A stretch of DNA of 64,000 nucleotides from Spirogloea muscicola (taxonomy: Eukaryota; Streptophyta; Zygnematophyceae; Spirogloeales; Spirogloeaceae): positions 453,276 through 517,275 of the forward strand of contig WELB01000025.1 in NCBI GenBank assembly GCA_009602725.1, given 5' to 3'. Each line of letters starts with the position of its first letter. The stretch's first letter is position 1. Positions 11,216-22,449 of this stretch are shown here, one piece after another. The notes under the pieces are model-generated. The model saw only the letters and a list, made by a program, of their open reading frames with translations, did no database searches and had not been told where the DNA came from. The position numbers and the translations under genes were made by a program.

Positions 11216-12170
11216 CTTCTGCTCGTATGTTGTTGAAGTCCAAGCAAAAAGTCTCCTGGGTGTGGGGAAGCTGTTCCCTTTTGGGAGGCAAAGGGCCAGG
11301 TGCAACATGGAAGGGTTGCCTTGAAGCAGCTCATTGGTCACCTCGCAAATAGGCATAGTGTGTGCCACGGCACACACCTCGCCAAGCACCAAACCATAAC
11401 CCGCATGCCTGCGCTATTGCTGGGCATCGGAATAAATAGCGTCTGTAACAAATGAATGGGCCAGAGCGGCTGAGTACAAATGCGAGCACATTATTTGAAA
11501 GTAAGCCACCCCGCTGCTAGGCTGACCTCTCTGAGGCCTTAACTTTGTGTAGCCCGATTCAAGCATTCCATTGTCTTCTGCATAAATAGTGTACTGGCTC
11601 GGCTTGGTCTACTTTTCACCTCCACGCACCTTCTCTCTATAGCCACGGGTCAGCACGTAGAAGTCGCTCACCGAATCGTGAATGTCGGTCAGCTTCCAAG
11701 TACCACAACAAGGAAGCAACAATTGTCTTGTATGCGTCCCTCGGTCTCGCTCCAGCGCTCCCAACCGATTGAGTCGCTGTGTGCTTTAGCTGTGTGCCAC
11801 CACCCTCTCCTGGAAGCGTCCTTCTCGCTGTGTGCTTTCTCCATCAGCGTTTCTGGCCCTTCCGGAGTTTGGCATTTCTCGTCTGGGCTGGCCAACCACA
11901 GCCATCGCCCTCTACTGGAAGAGTCTCTTCATTTAGTATCAAGAAGAAGACGCTTCCAGGAGAGGGCGGTGGCTGGGAGAGGCCAGCCCAGAGAAAAGAA
12001 TGAACGAAGTTCAACGGGGCCAGGGAAAGCGCTAAGCGATTTCGTATTCCTGCTTTTTGCGCCTTCTGGCCCTTTCAGACCTTGTACACTCCTCTGGGCT
12101 GCCCTCTCACAGCCATTGCCTTACATCGGCAAAGCTGTTTCTGTTTCTTCTTCGGATTCTATCTCTCGCC
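11216..12170. repeat. Intergenic stretch with family A units
   Basis: Between CCX and the plastid HSP90 gene. 11216-11640 has no gene. Family A hairpins occur at about 11885 (GGGCTGGCCAACCACAGCC), 11970 (plus orientation) and 12093 (GGGCTGCCCTCTCACAGCC), with the usual TTCAGACCTTGT-type flanks. No coding evidence. Confidence 0.6.
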
Positions 12171-12177
12171 CGTCTGG

Positions 12178-12190
12178 GAGTCTTCTAGAA
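12178..12190 (+). promoter_or_regulatory. Heat-shock-element-like site upstream of HSP90C
   Basis: GAG-nn-TTC-nn-GAA (GAGTCTTCTAGAA), two perfect and one imperfect 5-bp heat-shock units with correct spacing, about 210 bp upstream of the proposed HSP90C start. Function is inferred from motif and position. Confidence 0.4.
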
Positions 12191-12401
12191 GGGCGGCCGG
12201 TGGCGTGCGCGCCGTGCCGTGCGATGTGCTGCCCGACGAATGCACCGCGCCGTCCGATGCGGCCGCGTGTGTCGGCCCATCCCGGCTAAGTCACTGCAGT
12301 GCCACGACAATCCCCTGCTGCTCGATCGCCGCCGCCGCCGCCGTCGCCGCCGCCGCCGCCACTGCCGCCGCCGCNGCGCGGCAGCACTCGCGCGCTGCAG
12401 C

Positions 12402-15400
12402 ATGGCGCCCGCCGCCGCCCTGGCCTTGGCTGCCGGCCTCCGCGCCCCTGTGCCGCTGCCCAATGCCGCCGCCCTCGACCCCGGCTCCGTACGCGAGGTG
12501 CGGAGCTTCGTTAAGTCTGTCTACTCCGTCAAGGGCGCCCGCCCGCCACAATGGATTGCCATCTATCTCCGCCCCGCTGGGGCTCGTCCAGCAGTTCATT
12601 CACGGACGCTCATTGCTCTTGGCGTCCCATGGTGGCGTGCTGGTTATGAAAGCTACTCCGCGCTCGTCGCCCTGGACTGCGTCCCACTTTGAGGCCTGTG
12701 ACTTGTCGTGCTAGGCCACGGGTGCGTGTTGAGGGTTTAAGGTTTGACAGGTCTGGACCACTCGATATTGAGCTGACTTCCAAGTCCTTCCCTCTTGCGC
12801 TTGCAGACCACTGCACGCTGCGCGTCCGGCTCGATCAAGTTTGGCAGAGCGAGCGTCCAGGGCGCGAGGGGGCTGTCCATCGCAGGCGGCCCTTCGGCCA
12901 GGCTCCTACTGGCCCAAGTCCAGCTGAAGCACAGCCAGCGTAGGCAGGCTGCTGCATCAATCCGCTGCGAGGCGACGGCTACTGCTGCTGCACCTCCGGC
13001 TCAGCAGGAAGAAAAGTACGAGTATCAAGCAGAGGTGAGAGGGCTATCAGAGTGTTATTCGTTGCCTAGTGTACATGAAGCTGGACCTCCGGGGCGGGCA
13101 ATCGATCTTGACTATGAGATTTGATGAGCGCAAGAAGAAATTGGTAGAATCGAAGAGCTTGGCTTTCAAATATGGCTTAGTTGCTTTTGAGTTGAAAGTA
13201 GGCTTGCTTGTAAATTCTGAAGTGCAGACAAGATAAGATAACCCCGAAATACTGAGGAGCTTGGAGCCTCCAATGTCACAGGTTAGCCGCCTGCTGGACT
13301 TGATTGTGCACAGCCTCTACAGTCACAAGGAGGTCTTCCTTCGCGAGCTTGTCAGGTGAAGGCCTGTATCTATCAAATACGCCATACAGCCTTGGCGTTT
13401 GCAGACTCCCGCTTCTTGAGATATGAGCTCAGAGCTCAAGAGTGTAGGAACCTGATCTCTCCCTCTGGGGGAGGGGGGTTTTGGGAGGGAAGCTGGGGCT
13501 TGGATAACTTGCTCGCCTTTTCTCAATCTATCAGGCTTGCGTTTCATATTCTCCTCTGAGGTCTTCGGCTGGCAATCACTAGTTACCTAAGCTGTAATGT
13601 TGTCAGCTTGATCAGGCCAATCAGTAATATTCAGGTCTTGGGGGACCAGAGGCTCTGGTAGGCTAGGGGACTGCACGAGAGACGTTAGCCTCAGAATCGA
13701 AGAGGCTGTCAAAGTGCAGATGACATGAAGTGCAGGTTATTCTGGTCTGAGTTCACGTCAAGTAGCTGACAACTGGTGGCAGTGATTTGTGATATAGCAG
13801 CTGGAGTGATGTTGCAGCAGCTTTGATTTCAACATGCGTAGATCGCATGCTTAGATCAAGTCTGCCTCAGACAAGTGCAGATTACAGCGTATGATTGAGT
13901 CAATGCTTGTACTTAGTTGGCTCTTCATGACTCCTGTGCTTGATACCCCATGTCCTACCTGCTTTTGCAGCAATGCCAGCGATGCATTGGACAAGTTGCG
14001 GTTCTTGTCCGTCACGGATGGCAGTCTGCTTGCCGACGGCTCCGATCTCGTCATCCGAATAAAGGCTGACAAAGCAGCAGGCACCATTACCATATCGTAA
14101 GCTTCAGGTTCTCCTCTTCCTCTTAGTAGAAATCTCTCTGTATACTTAGAAATCTCTCTGTATACTGAGGAGCCTTCTCAAGCCCAGTGTCAGTGCAACA
14201 CCATATACTCTTCGTGCCTGCATTGGCCACTCTGGTGCAATCATCTGAAACGAACCACCAATTGTGAAAGACAATCTACACCATATCGTATGGGTGCTGG
14301 CTCATAGAACCCGGCTCAGAGATGTGCTTATTGTTTTTGCGCTGATGCCAGGGACACAGGAATCGGCATGACCAGGCAAGAACTCCAGGACAGTCTGGGC
14401 ACCATTGCGCAGAGCGGGACTGCCAAATTTGTCCAGGCATTGAAGGTCAGTGCAAGATTACAACTGCTGCTGACAGTCCAGCCTAGTGGCGATGTGTAGC
14501 TGACAATGGCTTGTGATTTGTTCACAGAATGTATACCAGAGTTCTACCAGAATGAGAGTTGCAGCAGGTGTGATTGATAATCAATGTGATTATTATGCAG
14601 GACAATAAGGACAACGAGGGCTCTGCTAAGGATAACAACCTCATTGGTCAATTTGGGGTTGGCTTCTATTCTGCGTTCCTGGTTGCTAACAAGGTACACT
14701 CTCTAGCACAATGCTGGAGCAGTGAGTAACAAGAGAGCAGCTGCCTGAAATTCTCACCTTGCAGGCACCAGTCAGTCCACGTCGTCACATGTCCATGTCG
14801 GGGATGACAAGATAGATTTGAGCCAGTTACTTTCAAAAAAGTATTGGCAACCTAGAGTGCCTTATTGCTTAACAACCATTGTGCAACTTCATAGCTAAAT
14901 TCATGACAGGACATGTAGGTGAAGTCATGACATGCTTTGCTGGCCTGTTGAATGGCTCTTGAATATGCACCACTTCACCGGTGCCTCGGGTATCTGCTTG
15001 CTCATCTTTGGATTCGTCATTTTCACAGAGAGTAGCAGTGGCTCGGGTTGTCTGGCTGAGGCACATCCTATCTGCAATTTGCAGGTCACGGTGTCCACGA
15101 AGAGTGCTAAGGACGACAAGCAGTGGGTGTGGGAAGCAGAAGCAGAGCAGAGTAGCTACGTGATCAGGGAGGAGACAGATCCCGAAAGGAAGCTCCCCAG
15201 AGGAACCTCCATTACGCTTCACATTAAGGTGACTGTTTCCAGGGCTGCTTCTGTCAACCATCATTGGCACCGCCACAATGAGACTCCTAGTGGTGTGTTT
15301 GCGTTCGGTTTGTCTCGATGTCGGTTGCATTGAGTCACACGACTGCCTGTCAACAGTCAGGACCTTGACATAGGTTGATTCTGTAGTTTTTTGGATTCCA

Positions 15401-18400
15401 CATCTGAATTCCTAGTGACAGTTTTCCCCCAATTTCGTATGTGAAAGAGTAATGTCAAGAGCAGCTTATCCATTGCTGGTTACATAAGGAGTGGTTGTTA
15501 GTCGTTCAGCAAAATAACATTTACTAAATAGTGTTTTGCAAGATGCTACTATACAGCAGACCTAGGGTTAAATTTTGTTCAAGACAGAACTCTGAGCAAC
15601 TTATCAAGAATTGTGTCTCTGAACAGGCTGACGACGTCGGTGAGTACACAGATCCTAACAGGATTGAAGGCCTTGTGAAGAACTACTCTCAGTTCATCTC
15701 CTTCCCCATCTACTCGTGGAAGGAGCTTTCACGAGATAAGGAGGTACTTTATCAGATTGATGATGTCGACTTTCAGTCCTTGTAGTGGCAATCCATTGTT
15801 TGGTCTGGTCAAGCATCATGAGCAGCTGAATATGGTTACTTATTTGTAACCACTCATGCTGCAAGTGACTCTCCTCAGGAGGAAGTTGAAGAGTTTGCCA
15901 TGGCCAGTCCTGTAGCAGTCAGCAAGTGTGTAGAGCCTTTAAGAGACCACTCACTATGGACTGCTAAATTGAACAGGTGGAGGAAGACGAGGAGGTGAAG
16001 GAGGGCGAGGAGCCCAAGAAGAAGGTGAAGATAGTGAACACTCAATTTAGTGGAGACTGCAATGTCACCTCCTTCTGCAGCAAGGAGAAGCACTTTACAT
16101 GTGCAGTTTCCCATTTGCTGTTGGCTGCACAGTGCTCTTGCCTGAAGTAAAATGTACCCCTCTCATCTCTCAAGTCTTTCACACATCACCTCTGCAGAAG
16201 AAGACAATTCAGGAGAAGTACTACGATTGGGCCCTTGTGAATGACACCAAACCAATTTGGGTAAGTAGCGATTGTTGCAATACATAAGTGTGTGAGCACT
16301 TGTGGGGCATGGCCCTGGTTTGAGAGGTAGTAGTCCAGCACATGTTTTCCAATCTTCCTGCAGTGGCGGACATCTTTAATTGAGAGCTTCAGGGTGCTGG
16401 GTTAGCCATCTGTTGCTTTTGAACACTCTATGGTGATGTCCCTACTGCGGCTGATGCAGATGAGGTCGCCAAAGGATGTGGCTGTGGAGGACTACAATTC
16501 GTTCTTCAAGAATACATTCCAGGAGTTCCTTGACCCCATGGCTTACACACACTTCACGACTGAGGTACTTCACAGCCATCCAGTAGTTTTAAGTGGTCGT
16601 GCACAGTTACTTCTTGCTGTTCCTGCGCCATTTGACACTCTGAAATGGAATAATAATCACCGTGGAGGAATAGGTATGCAACATATCAAATTTCCTCCAG
16701 TTTACTGCACCCTCATGCACTTCACTTGTGACTTCCCAAATGTGGAAATCAGGAAGAGACCACTGATTGTCTTCAGCTCATGCTTAGTGCGTGACGCTGC
16801 TGTACTGCAGGGAGAGATTGAGTTTCGTAGCCTGCTCTTCATTCCAGGGATGGCCCCCTTTAATCAGGACGAATTGATGAACCCAAAAAGCAAAAATATC
16901 CGCCTGTATGTGAAGCGCGTCTTCATCTCCGACGAATTTGATGGCGAGCTTGTGAGAGTCTATTTTCCGCCCCTCACCCACTCGTCCAACACAGATCAAC
17001 ATGCGTTTTGAATTTTCAGGCAAACAGAGGCAGACCTTCAGAGTTACTGCATGCATCACTTGCAAATGCAGCTATATGGCTCCTAAATCTCCGATGACAA
17101 GCGCAGTGGTATGAGGTCATATACAATGTAACGACCTCCTATGTAGCCCAAATTGACATCCTGACACCCTCTGGTTTATGTATGCTTTCCTTTGCTCTTA
17201 CTTGCAGTTCCCAAGGTACCTGAGCTTCATCAAGGGAGTGGTTGATTCTAATGACCTCCCTCTGAACGTGTCCCGTGAGATCCTCCAGGAGAGCCGTGTT
17301 GTATGTCTATATCCCCTTGTTCTTGACTGTCAAGGAGGCTGCCTGAGCTGCACATTTGTTGTGTTGGCTTCAACTCCTTGGATGTGTATGCTTGCTAGCA
17401 TCTCCATTGGTATCCTATACTATGTGCATCTGCACCTCATTTTGGCTTGGCAGCTTAAGGTAGCATGAGTTAGCAATTTTGCCCGACAAATGCAGCTCAA
17501 TATTATCAACGCATAAGGAATAACCCTTCCACAATGACTTATCCAGGTTCGGATAATGAAGAAAAGGCTCATTCGGAAGACGTTTGACATGATTGAGGAG
17601 ATTGCTTCAAGAGAGAAGTCCGAGGTATGAGTCTCTTCAGCAGCAATGTGGCTTCGATGTTGGTGCTTGGTTTTGGTGGAATGCTTTGTGTAGCCCTACG
17701 ATAGCTTGCTGACGTGCAGTTTGCCAATCCTAATGTGCTCAGTGTGACCTTCATGTAGTTACCAGCAGTCTGGCAAGTAACTGCCATTGGAGTAACAAGT
17801 TGTTAGCTGCTTCATGAATAGATGCAATGAGCTCGTTGCTGTGCTCCGCACACTTCAAGAGGAGGCAGGCACTTAAGAAGCAAGAGTCGGTGTTCATGCT
17901 GTCCAGTGGCTGAGAGTGGTCGCTGCCATGATGCTGCACTTGCAGGACTACAATACATTCTGGAGCAGCTTTGGGAAAAACATCAAGTTGGGCTGCATCG
18001 AAGACTCTGCAAATCACAACAAATTAGCTCCTCTCCTACGATTTGCCTCGTCGAAAACAGATGGAGACGAATTGATCAGCTTGAAAGATTACATTGGGCG
18101 AATGAAGGAAGAGCAGAAGAGCATCTACTACCTGGCAGCTGACACGCTGAAGTCTGCAAAGAGTGCCCCTTTTTTGGAGGCCTTGTCTAGCAAGGACTAC
18201 GAGGTATGCCTGGTTGTTGTGTTGCTTGTGCCTGACTGTAAGCAGACTGGGATATGCTTTCACTGCTGCAACTGCAAGACTGTGTGCTTGACTCAATGTG
18301 TTGGCTGGTTCCTATCCATGGTCGGAACATTACCAGGTCTTGTTCCTCGTGGAGCCCATTGACGAGGTGGCCATCACAAGTTTGGCATCTTTTGAGGACA

Positions 18401-19977
18401 AAAAGTTTGTTGACATAAGCAAGGAGGACCTGGACCTTGGTGGTGAGTGACATCACAACCTTAGAAGTTGGCAGCTGATCGGAGTTAGAGCTATTTGCTG
18501 AACAGTCTCAGGATTGTGCCTTAAGATATGCACTTTATAAAAATCTGTTGCTCCCAAGGATCGCATAGGAAGTCCTTTAGGAGTTAATGTTTGTCCAAAT
18601 TTACTTCCTGTGGACCATGGGCTTCCAGGCAATGCTTACTGCAGAGTACAGGCACATTGGGCAATACTTGGTAGGCACTGCAACACCAGGCTTAGCTCAT
18701 AAGCTTGCTGTTGACTAAGTCGACTGATTTGTCTGCAGGTGGAGAAGATGAGAAGGAGAAGGAGAAGCAGCTGGAGAAAGAGTATCAGCCGCTGTGTGAC
18801 TGGATGAAAGGGGCACTAGGAGACAAGGTGGCCAAGGTCCAGATATCCAAGAGGGTCAGCTCCTCGCCGTGCGTGCTTGTCTCCGGCAAGTTTGGGTGGT
18901 CAGCTAATATGGAGAGGTGGGTTGGCTTCTCAGGAGCCTTTGCGACTCATAGTAAGGGTGACTCTTTCCCTGCATCTGTCATTGTGACGTGCATGAAAGC
19001 TCAGAGCTACTTTGGCCTGTCGACACAGGACATAGACCGTAAACCCAGCATCACCAGGTTGGGAGTGGCATGTCCAACCCCGCACGTTGCTCCTGGCGCA
19101 GGTTGATGAAGGCTCAAGCCATGGGAGATGCATCACAGGTGGAGTTCATGAGGGGGAGACGTGTGCTGGAAGTCAACCCAAACCACCCCATCTTACAAGA
19201 CCTCAATGTACTGACATATCCTTGGTCCTTGCCTCGCCCTCCGCTTGTGAATGGAGCTCTTATTTCCAGCCGATCTCCTTTGAAGCTGTTGATTACCCCA
19301 CCAATTGGCTGTCATCTCTGCTGTCTGCCTTGGAAGCTGCAGTCTTTATGCCTGGGTGACATCTGGTGCATGGCTCCCCACTGAGCCAGCACCGTCTTCG
19401 CCAAGTCGTGCAGGAGCTAGCTGTGTAGTGCGGGTGCGTTTATTGCTAGTAGGTGGCGGAGGCTTTGTGTGAGGTTATGTCACAAGTGAAGGCATGATGC
19501 TGAAATTAGACGAACTCAATGCAGGTGACTTGCAAGCAGTCACCAAATGATGCGCAAGCGAAGCAATTGGTGGAGTTGCTCTACGAGACGGCTCATCTGG
19601 CGAGCGGCTTCACGGTGAGTCAGTGGTCTGGAGATGAAGTGGGCGTGCCCTTGCGCAGGCGGAGCTTTGGCAGAGCTTCTGGGGAACTTCCCAATACTGC
19701 AGTAGCTGCCTATGTTGCAATTGACCCGTTGCTTTTCCCTCACTTACGGAGCCTCGCATCCGGCGGCGTGCATGTGCAGCCGGAGAACCCGGCAGACTTT
19801 GGAGGCCGCATCTACGAGCTGATGGGGCTGGCGATGCTGGGCGGCAAGAGGCCGGCAGCAGAAGGTGCGTCGCCTGTGGCGGATGCCAGGCCGGCATCGT
19901 CTGGCGAAAGTGGGGAGGGTGAGAGCACGGTGGTGGAGGCCTCGGAGGTGAGGACGGAGGGAGACCCCTGGAAGTGA
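12402..19977 (+). CDS. HSP90C: Chloroplast HSP90 chaperone (HSP90C), 20 exons
   Basis: ATP-dependent stromal chaperone (HSP90C/CR88 type) acting in plastid protein import and folding. About 815 residues. Exons: 12402-~12509, 12807-13034, 13282-13355, 13971-14096, 14352-14445, 14601-14693, 15085-15228, 15627-15743, 15977-16024, 16198-16260, 16460-16564, 16811-16951, 17208-17300, 17547-17624, 17946-18203, 18337-18442, 18739-18916, 19102-19207, 19525-19614, 19780-19977. All junctions from exon 2 on close in phase. An Ala-rich transit region precedes [24 protein letters not shown] ATPase motifs are [17 protein letters not shown] and [11 protein letters not shown]. Middle-domain motifs include [13 protein letters not shown] short acidic linker ([15 protein letters not shown]) replaces the longer cytosolic one. 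There is no MEEVD end; it ends [11 protein letters not shown], as plastid forms do. The exon 1 donor (GTTAAGT at 12510) is one of three in-phase options. A single N lies at 12375. Confidence 0.95.
14127..14166. repeat. 20-bp perfect tandem duplication in HSP90C intron 4
   Basis: TAGAAATCTCTCTGTATACT occurs twice head to tail within the intron after exon 4; it looks like a simple local duplication. Confidence 0.85.
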
Positions 19978-22329
19978 GGCCACACCACGGCAACCCCTTG
20001 ACCCAGTCGCTCTGTGCGGACCTTGGAGGCCAGGAAACTGGCCATCCAACGAGCGGCCGGCCGGGGGGTTATTGGGGGGGGGTGCTTAGACTGTGTACAA
20101 CGGCCATGCACGGCCATGCTCCATGATTGAAAGAGAGAAGGCGCGCGGTGCGCATGAACTTGAAGCGAGGCCATGATTGAAAAAGCACGATTCCTCTCAA
20201 TTGGCCGAGACGGCCAAGTACAGTAGCGTAGAAGGCGCTCGGTGCGCATGAGAATGAAAGGGGGGGCCAACTGGAGCCAACAGGAAGAAAGTGCTCGCCC
20301 ATTGAGAATAGGGGCTGGAAAAGCCAGCCCAAAAAAGCATCAACAAAGGACGAGAACTGGGCAGGGGAAGCGCTAATAGAAACGATCACACAAAGAAACA
20401 GGGGTTGCTATTTCAGAGCAAGTCCGGTCGGGGCCGGTGGCGGCGGCTGTCTCGACGCGCCGCAGCGGTGGCGGCCTGGCACAGGCCCGGCTGCTGTTGT
20501 TGGAGGAGGAGCGGAGAGCAGAGTGGACGGGGGGAAAAGCCCAGGGGGCATGCCCAGCGCTTTGGCGCTGGGCCCACACGGGGTCGGTCACCTGGCGGCG
20601 GGCCACTCGAGAGCAACCCCAGAGAGAGTGGAAGCAAGGAAGGGTACGGGGGGGGATGGGGGCCCTCGAGCGGGTTGGGCAAGGCGAGGCGGCAAGGTAC
20701 ATAGCTGCAGATGTGGGCTGCGCAGCCGGGCTACCGCTTAGCCACGCGGCGGCGGGTGGGAAAAGCAGGTCATCCCAACGGACTGTGAGAGAGAGCTCGC
20801 TCTTCCACACCTTGTCAGTTATCTTTGGGCTGACTTTCTCTTCCTTTTCACGGCCCTCGCTCCCTTCTGGAGAGCCACTTTCTTCTATGGAGGAGCTCAC
20901 TTCGGTCAATGTTGACGAAACGTCTCTTCCAGTAGAGGGCGATGGCTGTGATTGGCCAGCCCAGAAAAAGGATTGTAAGGGCAATGTAAGGCAATGGCGC
21001 TGTGAGAGGCCAGAACCAACGAAAGAACAAGGTCAGAAAGAGCCGCAAGGTACAAAAAGCACGAAACTCCTCTCCCTGACTTCCGTAAGAGAGAGCGTAA
21101 GCTCTTCCACAGGGGGCGAGGGCTGGGATGGGCCAGCCCACGAGATACTGAACGAGGCCCACAGGAAGCAGCTCGTCCAAGGAGCGAGGCTGGAAAACAA
21201 CAGCTCTTATGATATAAGGCAGTAAGGAGAAGGAAGAGCAGCCCGCCCAAGAGAGTGTAGGAGGGAAGCAGCTCCCTTGGAGTGCCAATTCTTCTTCTGG
21301 AGAGGGGGGAGGGCTGTGAGAAGAAGTGGCACTCCTAATTGGGGCAAGGGCTGTGAGAGGCCAGCCCGAAGCAAGCAGCTCTTCCGATGTTAGGCAATGT
21401 GAGAGGCCAGCCCACAAGAATGCAGAAGGCACAAGGCAAGGAGTGGACAAGGAGTGAACTAGGTCCAGACAGGAAATGATCTTTCAAAGTATGACAATGG
21501 CTGTGAGAGGCCAGCCCGAAAGAAGCACCTCTTCAAATGAAAGGCAATGGCTGTGAGAAGAAGAAGTGGCTCTCCCAGTGAGGGCAAGGGCTGTGAGAAG
21601 CCAGCCCGAAAAGAATTGACAAGGGGCGAAGGGGCCAGACTACGAAGGGGCCAGAATTGCAATTCTCAAAACAGGGGTTAGGAAAGGCCAGCCACAAGGA
21701 AAGTACAAGGGCCGGAAGGTGCAGATAGCACGGAGTTCTGCGTGACTTCTGCGAAGAGAGAGAAGGCGCGCGGTGCGCATGAAATTAAAGCGAGGCCAAT
21801 TCAAGCCATTACATTGTTCAGGCAAAGGGGATGAAGGAGTCGAGATGAGAGCGGGGAAAACGATGAGGGCTCGTCCACAGATAGAGGAGCTCGCCCATAG
21901 AAAAGATGGCGCTGGCAGAAGCCAGCCAGAAAAGAATGGACAAAAACCAAAGAGCCACAACAGGTGCCGGAAAGAAGGGAAATACACAGCCAGAGGACAG
22001 AAACCAAAGGGGGCGGCGAGGGCTGTGGAAGAAAGAAGAAGAAGAAAGTGCTCGCCCATTGAGAGTAGGGGCTGGAAAGGCCAGCCCAGAAAAGGATCAA
22101 CAGGAAGGCCAGCCCAGGGGAAGAGGGAGTGGACGAGCTGCGAAGAAGTGGGGCGGAGAGAGGAAGAAAGTGCTCGCCCATTGAGAATAGGGGCTGGAAC
22201 AACCAGCCCGAAAAAGAATGAACAGAGTACGAGAAGGGGGCCAGGGGAAGCGCTAAGTAACAGAAACAAAGCTGCTACGAGACACTCAGTAACCCCTGCT
22301 AAGCAGCCGCAGATCAGAGATGCTGGGCT
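19978..22329. repeat. Dense family A array between HSP90C and the STEAP-like gene
   Basis: About a dozen family A units in the plus orientation: 20312, 20944, 21120, 21350, 21498, 21590, 22066 and 22190 are clearest. The fullest units (20285-20390, 22036-22100, 22160-22270) read GTGCTCGCCCATTGAGAATA, then GGGGCTGG..CCAGCCC, then AAAGAATGAACA and GCCAGGGGAAGCGCTAA. Two or three inverted family D fragments (20131-20175, 20220-20260, 21760-21822) contain GGCGCGCGGTGCGCATGA. 20400-20760 is GC-rich without a recognised gene. Confidence 0.8.
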
Positions 22330-22339
22330 NNNNNNNNNN
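22330..22339. other. Assembly gap (10 N)
   Basis: Ten ambiguous bases followed by a C run, about 110 bp upstream of the STEAP-like start. Sequence across this point, including the promoter, is not reliable. Confidence 0.95.
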
Positions 22340-22449
22340 CCCCCCCCACTACTCCTGTTGACGTACGTCCCGCTCCGCCATCACAACCCACCACTGGGAC
22401 GACGTCCCGCTCCGCCCCATTGCCGCCAGCGCCAGGCCCCGCCAAGGCC

